A stretch of 64,000 nucleotides of DNA from Sphingomonas caeni. GTDB lineage: Bacteria > Pseudomonadota > Alphaproteobacteria > Sphingomonadales > Sphingomonadaceae. Of the stretch, positions 45,406-54,201 are shown piece by piece (position 1 is the stretch's first letter; each line of letters begins with the position of its first letter). Under the pieces are notes generated by a model, which was given only the letters and a program-made list of their open reading frames with translations, did no database searches and was not told the origin of the DNA. The position numbers and the translations under genes are program-made. The stretch covers positions 499,342-563,341 of the forward strand of contig NZ_JAPDOK010000001.1 in the NCBI RefSeq assembly GCF_026013415.1, in the 5' to 3' direction.

Positions 45406-47061
45406 CTATTCCACCGTGTCCAGATACTGATGGATCGCCGACACCACCACCGATCCCTCGCCCACGCCCGACGCCACGCGCTTGACCGATCCCGCGCGGA
45501 CATCGCCCACCGCGAACACGCCCGGCCTGGACGAGGCGAACGGGCTCGCGCCCTCCCCCGTCTTCACGAAGCCCGCCCCATCGAGCGCCAGGCAATCCCC
45601 CAGCCAATCGGTATTGGGCACCGCCCCGATCATCACGAACAGCGCGCCGACCTCTTGCGTGGAGCTCGCCCCCGACTCCCGGTCGGTCCATTCGAGCGCC
45701 TCCAAATGGCTCTCGCCTTCCAGCCCCGTCACCTCGGTAAAGGGGTGCAGCGTGATCTTCTCCGACGCCTCGATCCGCTCGATCAGATAGGAAGACATGG
45801 TCTCGGCCAGCCCCTTGCCCCGCACCAGCATATGGACATGCTTGACCGTGCGCGCGAGGAAGATCGCCGCCTGCCCCGCCGAATTGCCGCCGCCCACCAC
45901 CACCGCGACTTGGCCCGCGCACAGCCCCGCCTCCATCGCGGTCGCCGCATAATAGATGCCGTTGCCCTCGAACTCGCAATAGCGCGGCAGATCGAGCTTG
46001 CGGTAGCGCGCGCCCGTCGCGACCACCACCGCGCGCGACCGGATCACTGCCCCGTCGTCGAGCGTGATCGCGTAAGGCGCGGAATCGCACGCCATCGATT
46101 CGACCGAGCGCGACACCAGCAGCCGCGCCCCGAATTTCTGCGCCTGGACCTGCGCGCGCCCGGCCAGCGCCTGCCCCGAAATCCCCGTGGGGAAGCCCAG
46201 ATAATTCTCGATCTTGGAGCTGGTCCCGGCCTGCCCGCCGGGCGCCATCGCCTCGATCACCACCGTGTCGAGCCCCTCGGACGCGCCATAGACCGCCGCC
46301 GCCAGCCCGGCGGGCCCGCCGCCGACCACCGCGAGGTCGTAAACCGCATCGGGGTCCAGCGCGACCGTCAGCCCCAGCGCGTCGGCCAGGCTCGCATTGC
46401 TCGGATTGCGCAGCGCCCGCCCCTCGACCACCACCACCGGCAGATCGGCCTCGGTCAGGTCGAAACATTCGAGAAAGCCCCCCGCCTCCACCTCGATCTC
46501 GGTGTCGATCCGGCGGTGCGGATAGCCGTTGCGCGTCAGGAAGGTCTCGATCCGCCCGGTCCCCGCGGCATGTCCCGGGCCCACCAGCGTCACCCCGCCC
46601 TGGCCATGCTGCATCAGCCCGATGCGGCGCAGGATGAAGGCCCGCATGATGATCTCGCCGATATCGGGCTCGCTGGTGATCATCCGCCGGAAATTGCGCC
46701 GCCGCACGCGCAGCACCCGCGTCCCCGGCGTCGCGCGCCCGGTGACCAGGATCTTGCGGTCGTTGAACAGGTCGAGCTCGCCGGTGAACTGGCCGGGCTC
46801 ATGGTCATGGACGATCTCGAGCGTGCTCGCGTCATCCTCAGCGAGGATCTCGATCGACCCCGACAGGCACAGGAAGAAATCGACGCTCCGCTCGCCGCGC
46901 TCGAACAAGGTCGCGCCCTCGGGCCACACCTCCTCCTCCCCGAACGCCGCCACCCGCGCGATCATCTCGGCGGACAGCACCGGAAAGGTCTGCGCCGGCC
47001 GCGCATAGGGGTCCGAAGGGTCGAGCGCGTCGCCCGGGGCGGGGGGTGATTCGGTAGCCAT
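45406..47061 (-). CDS. cyclic-nucleotide-binding domain fused to a thioredoxin-reductase-like FAD enzyme lacking the CxxC
   Basis: 551 residues. N-terminal cNMP-binding fold (about 20-140; FSGELDL-like FTGELDLFNDRKILVTGRAT). A linker follows, then an FAD/NAD reductase domain (about 240-551): VVGGGPAGLAAAVYGASEGL, GTSSKIENYLGFPTGISGQAL, VVVGGGNSAGQAAIFLA and VFAVGDVRAGSVKRVASGVG. The canonical CATC disulfide is replaced by YCEFEGNGIYYAAT, so it should not reduce thioredoxin by the normal route. It could be a ligand-gated oxidoreductase. Divergent from the EVE gene. Confidence 0.85.
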   Translation of the reverse strand: MATESPPAPGDALDPSDPYARPAQTFPVLSAEMIARVAAFGEEEVWPEGATLFERGERSVDFFLCLSGSIEILAEDDASTLEIVHDHEPGQFTGELDLFNDRKILVTGRATPGTRVLRVRRRNFRRMITSEPDIGEIIMRAFILRRIGLMQHGQGGVTLVGPGHAAGTGRIETFLTRNGYPHRRIDTEIEVEAGGFLECFDLTEADLPVVVVEGRALRNPSNASLADALGLTVALDPDAVYDLAVVGGGPAGLAAAVYGASEGLDTVVIEAMAPGGQAGTSSKIENYLGFPTGISGQALAGRAQVQAQKFGARLLVSRSVESMACDSAPYAITLDDGAVIRSRAVVVATGARYRKLDLPRYCEFEGNGIYYAATAMEAGLCAGQVAVVVGGGNSAGQAAIFLARTVKHVHMLVRGKGLAETMSSYLIERIEASEKITLHPFTEVTGLEGESHLEALEWTDRESGASSTQEVGALFVMIGAVPNTDWLGDCLALDGAGFVKTGEGASPFASSRPGVFAVGDVRAGSVKRVASGVGEGSVVVSAIHQYLDTVE

Positions 47062-47113
47062 GGCCCTCATCTTAGTATGGCCAGCGCCGATTTGCCGAGC
47101 TAATCGGTCCTTC

Positions 47114-47515
47114 ATGAACCTCTGGCTGATGAAATCCGAACCCGACGTGTTCGGCTGGGACGATCTGGTCAAGGACGGCAAGACCGAATGGGACGGCGTC
47201 CGCAACCATACCGCCGCGCAGAATCTCCGCGCGATGAAGGTCGGCGACCAGGCCTTTTTCTACCACAGCAATATCGGCCTCGCGATCGTCGGCATCATGG
47301 AGGTCAGCCGCGAGGCGAGGAAGGACGGCGAAGAGGGCAATTGGATCTCGGTCGAGATGAAACCCGTCCGCCCGCTCGCGAACCCGGTCACGCTCAAGGC
47401 GGTCAAGGCCGAGCCGCGCCTCGCCGCGATGGACCTGGTCAAATTCTCCCGCCTCTCAGTCGGCAAGGTCACCCCCGCGGAATGGAAGGTCGTGCTGGAG
47501 ATGGCGGAGGCGTAA
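47114..47515 (+). CDS. EVE-domain protein (THYN1-like)
   Basis: 133 residues. It matches the EVE/PUA-like fold that binds modified nucleotides: MNLWLMKSEPDVFGWDDLVK, WDGVRNHTAAQNLRAMKVGD, AFFYHSNIGLAIVGIMEVSR, PLANPVTLKAVKAEP and FSRLSVGKVTPAEW. EVE domains recognise modified cytosine in DNA or RNA. No restriction gene is adjacent. ATG 47114 lies 52 nt from the divergent reductase-like gene. Confidence 0.92.
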   Translation: MNLWLMKSEPDVFGWDDLVKDGKTEWDGVRNHTAAQNLRAMKVGDQAFFYHSNIGLAIVGIMEVSREARKDGEEGNWISVEMKPVRPLANPVTLKAVKAEPRLAAMDLVKFSRLSVGKVTPAEWKVVLEMAEA

Positions 47516-47520
47516 TTCCC

Positions 47521-47680
47521 CTCTCCCGTCGGGAGAGGTGGCGCAGACTTAGTCTTCGCGAAGCGAAGGCTTAGTCGGAGCTGGGTGAGGGGATCACCCT
47601 ATCGATAGCGCCTAACCCCTCACCAACTTCGACTAGGCAGCAAGCTGCCAAGTCTTCGTATCCTCTCCCGATGGGAGAGG
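47521..47680. repeat. composite inverted-repeat element downstream of the acetylesterase
   Basis: End hairpins CTCTCCC-GTC-GGGAGAG (47521-47537) and CCTCTCCC-GAT-GGGAGAGG (47662-47680) enclose a 120-bp interior with further GAAG/CTTC and CTTAGTC-type small inverted pairs. It is the same hairpin type as the elements at 9518-9628 and 48647-48781. There is no ORF. Confidence 0.75.
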
Positions 47681-47701
47681 GAGAAAAGGTGCGACACTTC
47701 G

Positions 47702-48577
47702 CTAGGGCAACAGGAACCGCCGCATCTTCGGCACCTTCACCGCCAGCTCGCTCGCCACGATCGCCGAGAAGAAATCGGCCCCGTCATGCCCCAGATGGGT
47801 ATAGTCGAACGACCATTTGGGATCGCCCATCGGCTCCACCGCCGCGACCGGCGCGGCGGACGCTCCCGGCGCCGGCACAGCCGGCGGAGGATTGCCGATC
47901 GTCGTGCCCGTAAGCGCCGCCGCGGCCTGTTCGCGCGAGGGCGGCACCTGCGCGTAGCGGTTCGCCAGCGACGGCCCCATCCCCTCGACCGCGGCTTCGC
48001 TGCGCGCGAGCAGATCGACCACGGGAACGTCCATCTCCTTGCCCACCGCGCGGATCGCCTCGCCCCAGGGATCGAGGTCGCGCTGCAGCTTGCTGTCGAC
48101 GAACGACCGCCGGGTCAGCGGCGTCACCAGCACCGGGATCGCCCCCGCTGCGCGCACGTCGCGGATATAGTGGCGCAGATTCTCGGGGAATTCGGTCGCG
48201 AGATCGGTCGATCGCCCCGGCTTGCCCGGCTGGTCGTTATGCCCGAACTGGATCAGCACCCAGACCTGCTCGTACCCCGGCGTCTTCATCTCCGCGAGCG
48301 CGATGTCCCACGATCCCTCGGCGCGATAATTATACGTGCTCCGCCCCCCGCGGGCGAGATTGACGCAGGCGAGGAACGAGGTGACGTGCTTCGCGCAAAA
48401 GGCCCCGCCCCAGCCGCTCATCTGCTGCACCGTCGAATCGCCGACCAGGATCAGCTTGGACGGCTTGATCCGCGCGACGGGCGGCCGCTCGCCGACTCCC
48501 GCGGGCGCGGTCTGCGCGACGGCCGGCGAGGCCAGCCCCAGCGCCAAAACCAGCATCATCCACCAGCGTGCCCGCAT
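47702..48577 (-). CDS. rhamnogalacturonan acetylesterase-like SGNH hydrolase
   Basis: 291 residues. A signal peptide (MMLVLALGLASPAVAQ) precedes an SGNH fold with block I ILVGDST (nucleophile Ser), block III GHNDQPGK (Asn), and block V DYTHLGHDG (Asp-His). This is the profile of rhamnogalacturonan/pectin acetylesterases, which remove acetyl groups from pectic sugars. ATG 48577 is preceded by GGGAGAGAG; the longer frame is ignored. The gene is flanked on both sides by related repeat elements and has an operator-like palindrome upstream. Confidence 0.8.
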   Translation of the reverse strand: MRARWWMMLVLALGLASPAVAQTAPAGVGERPPVARIKPSKLILVGDSTVQQMSGWGGAFCAKHVTSFLACVNLARGGRSTYNYRAEGSWDIALAEMKTPGYEQVWVLIQFGHNDQPGKPGRSTDLATEFPENLRHYIRDVRAAGAIPVLVTPLTRRSFVDSKLQRDLDPWGEAIRAVGKEMDVPVVDLLARSEAAVEGMGPSLANRYAQVPPSREQAAAALTGTTIGNPPPAVPAPGASAAPVAAVEPMGDPKWSFDYTHLGHDGADFFSAIVASELAVKVPKMRRFLLP

Positions 48578-48614
48578 CGTCTCTCTCCCGAACCTGTTTG
48601 GCCGGAAGCTATTA

Positions 48615-48626
48615 GACACCGGTGTC
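48615..48626. promoter_or_regulatory. 12-bp palindrome upstream of the acetylesterase
   Basis: GACACCGGTGTC is a perfect palindrome with central CCGG, 38-49 nt upstream of the acetylesterase start. It has the form of a LacI- or GntR-family operator. Confidence 0.5.
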
Positions 48627-48646
48627 AATGACAAGCGCCCGCTTAC

Positions 48647-48781
48647 TTCCTTCTCCCGATGGGAGAAGGAAGGGGCCCGCCGCGAAGCGGTGGGAAGGAT
48701 GAGGGTGACGAGCGATTGCCCAAATCACCCTCACTTTTCCGCGAACTTCGTTCGCTCCCTCCCTCTCCCAAAGGGAGAGGG
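48647..48781. repeat. composite inverted-repeat element upstream of the acetylesterase
   Basis: End hairpins TTCCTTCTCCC-GAT-GGGAGAAGGAA (48647-48671) and CCCTCTCCC-AAA-GGGAGAGGG (48761-48781) enclose TGAGGGTGA (48700-48708) and its exact inverse TCACCCTCA (48725-48733). It abuts the stop of the 48784 gene. No ORF is inside. Confidence 0.75.
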
Positions 48782-48783
48782 AA

Positions 48784-49386
48784 TCAAGACCCGCTCGCCG
48801 GCGGCCTCCAGTTCGGATCGTCGAGCGGAATCGGAATCCGCTTCGACCGGTCGGGCCGCCGCTTGAAGATCCGCCCGATCCCCGATGCGATATCGCCGAT
48901 CAGCCCGGCCGGATTGGTCGCTTCCCCCGGCGTCTCGCAGCAGCTGCCGGGATCGACGGCCTTGCCCATCAGCCGCACCAGCGCGGTCGCCCCGCCGAAC
49001 AGGTCGATCCCCGTGGTGCACCCCTGGCTCAGCGTCGCGCAGGGCGGCACGGTCGCGGCCAGCGCGCCGCGTCCGGTCACATAGGGGTTGCTCGGCATCG
49101 GCCGGTCGGGCGGCCCGCGCTCGGCGGGCAGCGGCAGCCGCGGGCTGCCCGCGGCGGCGCTCCCGCACACCACGATCTCGTCGCGCGTCGGATCGCCCGT
49201 CACCGCTGCGCAGGGATCGGCCAGGATCGACCAGCGCTGCGTCCCATCGGCATCGACATGCGGCCGCGTGAGGGTCGCCCCCGGCGGCGCATCGGGCGCC
49301 TCCTCGATCCTGGGCGCATCCTGCACCGGCGGCGCGTCCTGCGGCGCGGCGAGCATCAGCAGCGTGGCGAGGATCATGGCCGTCAT
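48784..49386 (-). CDS. exported protein of unknown function (200 aa)
   Basis: A short signal-like N-terminus (MTAMILATLLMLAAPQDAPP) is followed by a Pro/Asp-rich region and a Cys-rich middle (DPCAAVTG; VVCGSAAAG; PPCATLSQGCTTG; GSCCETPG). It ends with a Pro-rich segment (RPDRSKRIPIPLDDPNWRPP). At least five Cys suggest disulfides in the periplasm. ATG 49386 is taken over TTG 49395. I do not recognise a family. Confidence 0.6.
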   Translation of the reverse strand: MTAMILATLLMLAAPQDAPPVQDAPRIEEAPDAPPGATLTRPHVDADGTQRWSILADPCAAVTGDPTRDEIVVCGSAAAGSPRLPLPAERGPPDRPMPSNPYVTGRGALAATVPPCATLSQGCTTGIDLFGGATALVRLMGKAVDPGSCCETPGEATNPAGLIGDIASGIGRIFKRRPDRSKRIPIPLDDPNWRPPASGS

Positions 49387-49449
49387 CCCGTGCAATCAGG
49401 CAGACAGCCAAGCACGGGACTGAAGCGGAATTGCGGCAATCAGCCCCCG

Positions 49450-49839
49450 CTAGATCTTGCCGAAATAGTCCGAAGGCACCCCGGCCTCATCGCCATAGTT
49501 ATTCTCGCCGCGCGTCCCCGGGATCAACGAGAGCAGGATAAGGAACAAGAAGTTGAGCCCCGGGATGAACGCGCCCAGCACCAGGATGCCGCCCGGCAGG
49601 TTGATGTCGTGCATCCGCCGCACCGTGATCGCCCAGATCGGCACCGCGAGCGCGAGCATTCCGACGAAGAATGCAATGATCGCCCAGTCCGGAGGCGGGT
49701 TCCCGAAGAACCGGTTCAGTGCGACATAGGCAGCGACGATCAATCCATAGATCGGATAGATAAAGCTGATATATTCGCGCCGCCCGGAGCGCCCGCCGAA
49801 ATCGCTCCAGCGCCGGAAGCCAAGAATCGACCAGTTCAT
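49450..49839 (-). CDS. DUF805 membrane protein
   Basis: 129 residues. FGGRSGRREYISFIYPIYGL, the hallmark of DUF805, precedes three or four hydrophobic segments (GLIVAAYVALNRFFG; AIIAFFVGMLALAVPIWAIT; GGILVLGAFIPGLNFLFLIL). The conserved RRMHDINLPG and GTRGENNYG follow. This is a widespread inner-membrane family of unknown function. Confidence 0.9.
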   Translation of the reverse strand: MNWSILGFRRWSDFGGRSGRREYISFIYPIYGLIVAAYVALNRFFGNPPPDWAIIAFFVGMLALAVPIWAITVRRMHDINLPGGILVLGAFIPGLNFLFLILLSLIPGTRGENNYGDEAGVPSDYFGKI

Positions 49840-49886
49840 ATCGCCTCCCCCCGCGACGCCATTGCCGCAATGCTAGGGATTGCCCG

Positions 49887-52208
49887 TCAGGAAGCAAGCG
49901 GCCAGCGCCACACCCCATTCGGGCCGAAGCTGCAGTGCTCCAAATGCGCGCCATAGGCGATCCGCCGCGTCACCGGCCCACTCGCCCGCAGTTCCGCCGC
50001 GACCAGCTTTCCCTCGGCCCAGCTCAAATCCGCCACAAGTCCCCCGCGCAGCCGCACGCCCTTCACGCTCCCCTTCGCCCAGGCCCTGGGCAAGGCGGGC
50101 AACAGCACCACGCCCTGCGGCTGATCGCGCACCAGCATCTCGACCACCCCCGCCGCGCCCCCAAGATTCCCGTCGATCTGGAACGGCGGATGCGCGTCGA
50201 ACAGGTTCGGATAGGTGCGGTCCGGCCCCAGCAATTTGCGCAGCACGCTCCAGGCATGGTCCCCGTCGCCCAGCCGCGCCCAGAGATTGATCCGCCAGCC
50301 AATCCCCCAGCCGGTCGCATCGTCCCCGCGTATCTCGAGCGACCGCCGCGCCGCGGCGAAGCTCTTCGCCGTATCGGGCCTTATCTCGTGCCCGGGAAAC
50401 AGCGCGTACAGGTGCGACACGTGCCGGTGGTGCAAATCGACCGCGTCCATGTCCCAATCGTCGAGCCATTCCTGCAGCTGCCCCTCGCGCCCGATCCGGT
50501 CCGCGGGGATCCGCGCCAGCGCCTTTTCGAACTCGCCCCGGAGCACCGCATCCTTCCCCAGCAGCGTCGAGGCCGCGATGATATTGCCGAACAGCTCGCG
50601 GATGATCTGCCGGTCCATCGCCGGCCCGGCGCAGTTGCTCGTGCCCGCATGATGGTCGTTCTCGGGCGACATCGAGGGACAGGTCACCAGCCCCGATCCA
50701 TCGGGATGCTCGACCATCGCGTCGAGGAAGAAGACCCCCGCGTCGCGGATCAGCGGATAGATGCGCGCCAGCGTCTTTCTGTCGCGCCCATAGTCCCAGC
50801 GGTCCCACAAATGCTTGCACAGCCACGCGCCCCCGGTCGGCCACATGCCCCAGGCCGCCCCGTCGATCGGCGCGGTCGCGCGCCACAGATCGGTGTTATG
50901 GTGGCACACCCAGCCGCGCGCGCCATAATTCGCCCGCGCGGTCCGCGCTCCCGTCACCGCCAGATCCTCGACCATCGCGATCAGCGGCTCGACGCACTCG
51001 GCCAGCCCCAGCGGCTCGGCGGGCCAATAGTTCATCTCGGTATTGATATTGACCGTATATTTCGATCCCCAGGGCGGCCGGTTGTTCTCGTTCCACAGCC
51101 CCTGCAAATTCGCCGGCTGCCCCCCAGGCCGCGACGACGAGATCAGCAGATAGCGGCCATATTGGACATAGAGCGCGGCGAGATACGGATCGCCATTCCC
51201 GTCATGGCTGAAGCGGATCCGCTCATCGGTGGGACTGTCGGTCCCGGTATCGGGACCGAGATCGATCTCCAAGCCCGTGTAGAGCCGCCGGTAATCGTCC
51301 AGATGCCGTGCCTTCCGGTCGATGTCGGCACGGCCCGCCGCCGCGTCGAGATCGCGCTTCACCGCGGTCACCGGATCGCCGCTCACGTCCTTCCAGTTCA
51401 CATGGGAGGTGCGGATCGCGATCAACAGGGTCGCCTTGCCACGGCCTGAAATCCGCAGCGCATCGCCCTCGCCGGCAACGGAGCCGCCCGGCGCCATGCC
51501 GCGCACCGCGGCGGCAAAGCTCAACGCGCCCGCGACGCCGTTCTGCGCCTCGTTCCTGCCGGTCAGCATCAGCGTGCCGCCTGCCGCATCCGCGCCGGGC
51601 CTGGCAAAGCGCAGCGTCGCGTCGAATGGCCCGCCATCCTCGGCCTCGATCTCGATCGCGATCACCTGATCGGGCGCGGAGGCATAGGTGGTGCGGCGAT
51701 AGGCTCGTCCGTGGCTGGTCCAGACGACGACATGCTCGGCGCGCTCGAGATCGAGCCAGCGCCGATAGCCCGAGGGCGCCGCCTCCTGTCCCGCCATCTC
51801 GAGCACCAGCTCGCCGATCGTCGCGTACGACATTTGCCGGATCGGCACCGCCATCATCTCGGCCTGTACCAGCGCCTGCGCCTCGGCATATTTGCCCGCC
51901 CAGATCAGCTCGCGCACCCGCGGCAACGCTGCCAGCGCCTTCGGGCTGGAGGGGTCATACGGCCCCCCGCCCCAGAAGCTGTCCTCGTTGAGCTGGATCC
52001 GCTCGGCGCCGACGCCGCCATAGAGCATCGCCCCCAGCCGCCCATTGCCGATCGGCAGCGCCTCCACCCACCGCCGCGCCTCTGCGGCGTACCACAGCTT
52101 CCAGCGGCTATGGGGGACGGGCTCCCGCGCCGCACCCCGCGCGCCCATGGCCGGCAGCAATCCCGCCGCAAGCCCGGTCAGCAAGGCTCCGCGCCGATCG
52201 ATCCCCAT
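49887..52208 (-). CDS. GH95-family glycoside hydrolase (alpha-L-fucosidase/galactosidase type), exported
   Basis: About 773 residues. The N-terminus RRGALLTGLAAGLLPAMGAR looks like a Tat or Tat-like signal. It is followed by the GH95 layout (beta-domain; (alpha/alpha)6 barrel; C-terminal beta-sandwich). Catalytic segments agree with Bifidobacterium AfcA: NINTEMNYWPAEP (Asn), SPENDHH (Glu) and FQIDGNLGG (Asp). It hydrolyses alpha-1,2-L-fucosyl or galactosyl linkages of plant or host glycans. The start is ambiguous among ATGs at 52220, 52211 and 52208; 52208 has the best-spaced GGAGG. Confidence 0.85.
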   Translation of the reverse strand: MGIDRRGALLTGLAAGLLPAMGARGAAREPVPHSRWKLWYAAEARRWVEALPIGNGRLGAMLYGGVGAERIQLNEDSFWGGGPYDPSSPKALAALPRVRELIWAGKYAEAQALVQAEMMAVPIRQMSYATIGELVLEMAGQEAAPSGYRRWLDLERAEHVVVWTSHGRAYRRTTYASAPDQVIAIEIEAEDGGPFDATLRFARPGADAAGGTLMLTGRNEAQNGVAGALSFAAAVRGMAPGGSVAGEGDALRISGRGKATLLIAIRTSHVNWKDVSGDPVTAVKRDLDAAAGRADIDRKARHLDDYRRLYTGLEIDLGPDTGTDSPTDERIRFSHDGNGDPYLAALYVQYGRYLLISSSRPGGQPANLQGLWNENNRPPWGSKYTVNINTEMNYWPAEPLGLAECVEPLIAMVEDLAVTGARTARANYGARGWVCHHNTDLWRATAPIDGAAWGMWPTGGAWLCKHLWDRWDYGRDRKTLARIYPLIRDAGVFFLDAMVEHPDGSGLVTCPSMSPENDHHAGTSNCAGPAMDRQIIRELFGNIIAASTLLGKDAVLRGEFEKALARIPADRIGREGQLQEWLDDWDMDAVDLHHRHVSHLYALFPGHEIRPDTAKSFAAARRSLEIRGDDATGWGIGWRINLWARLGDGDHAWSVLRKLLGPDRTYPNLFDAHPPFQIDGNLGGAAGVVEMLVRDQPQGVVLLPALPRAWAKGSVKGVRLRGGLVADLSWAEGKLVAAELRASGPVTRRIAYGAHLEHCSFGPNGVWRWPLAS

Positions 52209-52267
52209 CATCCCCTCCATGCCGTTGCCCGGAAGGTTCGCGCATACGCCGCCGATTGGCAATTTGT

Positions 52268-52301
52268 TTTTACAGATGCGAGCTAAGTCACATATGTAAA
52301 A
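52268..52301. promoter_or_regulatory. TTTTACA-N20-TGTAAAA inverted repeat upstream of the GH95 gene
   Basis: TTTTACA (52268-52274) and TGTAAAA (52295-52301) are perfect inverted arms with a 20-nt spacer in the 99-nt gap upstream of GH95. The right arm lies in the palindrome ACATATGT (52290-52297). It is a possible operator or weak hairpin terminator of the preceding typA gene. Confidence 0.4.
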
Positions 52302-52307
52302 TCCGGG

Positions 52308-54128
52308 TCAGGCCGCCACCTTCGCCCGCGACGCCTTCTTCCGCTCATGCGGATCGAGATACCGCTTGCGCAGCCGGATCGTCTTCGGCGTCACTTCGAC
52401 CATCTCGTCATCGTCGATATAAGCGATCGCCTGTTCGAGCGTCATCTTCCAGGGCGGGGTCAGGCGGACCGCGTCGTCCTTGCCGCTCGCGCGGAAGTTG
52501 GTCAGCGCCTTGGACTTCATCGGGTTGACCTCGAGGTCCTCGGGCTTGGCATTCTCGCCGATGATCATGCCCTCATAGAGCACCTCGCCCACGCCCACCA
52601 TCAGCACGCCGCGCTCCTCCAGGGGCCCGAGCGCATAGGCATTGGCCTCGCCCGATCCGTTCGAGATCAGCACGCCATTCTTGCGGCCCTCGATATTGCC
52701 CTTGTGGGGGCCATATTTCTCGAACAGCCGGTTCATGATGCCGGTGCCGCGGGTATCGGACAGGAATTCGCCATGATAGCCGATCAGCCCGCGCGACGGC
52801 GCGCTGAAAGTGATGCGCGTCTTGCCGCCGCCCGAGGGGCGCATGTCGGTCAGCTCGGCCTTGCGGATCGCCATCTTCTCGACGACCGTGCCCGAATATT
52901 CGTCGTCCACGTCGATCACGACCGTCTCATAGGGCTCGGTCCTGTTGCCCGCCTCGTCCTCGCGGAACAGCACGCGCGGGCGGCTGATCCCCAGCTCGAA
53001 GCCCTCGCGCCGCATCGTCTCGATCAGCACGCCGAGCTGAAGCTCGCCGCGCCCCGCGACTTCGTACGAATCGCGGTCGGCCGCCTCGGTCACCTTGATC
53101 GCGACATTGCTCTCCGCCTCGCGGAACAGCCGGTCGCGGATCATCCGCGACGTGACCTTGGTCCCTTCGCGCCCCGCCATCGGCGAATCGTTCACCGCGA
53201 ACCGCATCGACAGCGTCGGCGGATCGATCGGCTGGGCGTGGAGCGGATCGGTGACGCTCGGATCGCAGATCGTGTTCGAAACCGTGGTGTGCGTCAGCCC
53301 CGCAAGGCTGATGATGTCCCCGGCCTGCGCCTCGTCGGTCGGCACGCGCTCGAGCCCGCGAAAGGTCATGATCTTCGACGCGCGGCCGGTCTCGACGACA
53401 TTGCCGTCATTGTCGAGCGCATGGATCGCCTGGTTGGTCTTGATCGAGCCCGAAAAGACCAGCCCCGTCAGGATGCGGCCGAGGAAATTGTCGCGGTCGA
53501 GCAAAGTCACGAGGAACTTGAACGGCCCGTCCGGATCGGCCGAGGGCGCCGGCACATGGTCGACGATCTTCTGGAAGAGCGGCTTCAGCGTGCCTTCGCG
53601 GAGGGTATAATCCTCATTGGCATAGCCGTTGCGGCCCGAGGCATAGAGCACCGGGAAATCGAGCTGCTCGTCGCTCGCCTCGAGGCTCACGAACAGGTCG
53701 AACACCTCGTCGAGCACTTCCTGGATGCGCTCGTCGGGCCGGTCGACCTTGTTGACCACCACGATCGGCCTGAGCCCCAGCGCGAGCGCCTTGCCGGTCA
53801 CGAACTTGGTCTGCGGCATCGCGCCTTCGGACGCATCGACCAGCAGGATCACCCCGTCGACCATCGACAGGATCCGCTCCACCTCGCCGCCAAAATCGGC
53901 GTGGCCCGGCGTATCGACGATATTGATCCGCGTGCCCTCCCACTCGACCGAGGTGCACTTCGCCAGGATCGTGATCCCGCGCTCCTTTTCGAGATCGTTC
54001 GAATCCATCGCGCGCTCTTCGACGCGCTGATTGTCGCGGAAGGTGCCGGATTGACGGAAAAGCTGGTCGACGAGCGTGGTCTTGCCGTGATCGACGTGGG
54101 CGATGATCGCCACGTTGCGAAGGTTCAT
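52308..54128 (-). CDS. typA: GTPase TypA/BipA
   Basis: 606 residues, full length. Translational GTPase: G1 HVDHGKTTL, G3 DTPGHADFGG, G4 NKVDRPDER and the C-terminal basic RLRKRYLDPHERKKASRAKV. TypA binds the 70S ribosome or its subunits and helps assembly or stress adaptation. Its promoter region (54129-54201) is ordinary; the AT-richer module begins 73 nt upstream of its start. Confidence 0.96.
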   Translation of the reverse strand: MNLRNVAIIAHVDHGKTTLVDQLFRQSGTFRDNQRVEERAMDSNDLEKERGITILAKCTSVEWEGTRINIVDTPGHADFGGEVERILSMVDGVILLVDASEGAMPQTKFVTGKALALGLRPIVVVNKVDRPDERIQEVLDEVFDLFVSLEASDEQLDFPVLYASGRNGYANEDYTLREGTLKPLFQKIVDHVPAPSADPDGPFKFLVTLLDRDNFLGRILTGLVFSGSIKTNQAIHALDNDGNVVETGRASKIMTFRGLERVPTDEAQAGDIISLAGLTHTTVSNTICDPSVTDPLHAQPIDPPTLSMRFAVNDSPMAGREGTKVTSRMIRDRLFREAESNVAIKVTEAADRDSYEVAGRGELQLGVLIETMRREGFELGISRPRVLFREDEAGNRTEPYETVVIDVDDEYSGTVVEKMAIRKAELTDMRPSGGGKTRITFSAPSRGLIGYHGEFLSDTRGTGIMNRLFEKYGPHKGNIEGRKNGVLISNGSGEANAYALGPLEERGVLMVGVGEVLYEGMIIGENAKPEDLEVNPMKSKALTNFRASGKDDAVRLTPPWKMTLEQAIAYIDDDEMVEVTPKTIRLRKRYLDPHERKKASRAKVAA

Positions 54129-54201
54129 GATCTATCCTGGATGCCGCATGAGTGCGGTTCGGGGGCGCGCATAGCGGAAATGGTGCGGTGCGGGAAGGCC
54201 T

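Noticed and set aside
42633..45503. Long frame joining the second TonB receptor to the DUF3297 region
   Set aside because: A signal peptide begins at 44891 with a proper ribosome site; the upstream extension is an off-frame read of the DUF3297 gene.
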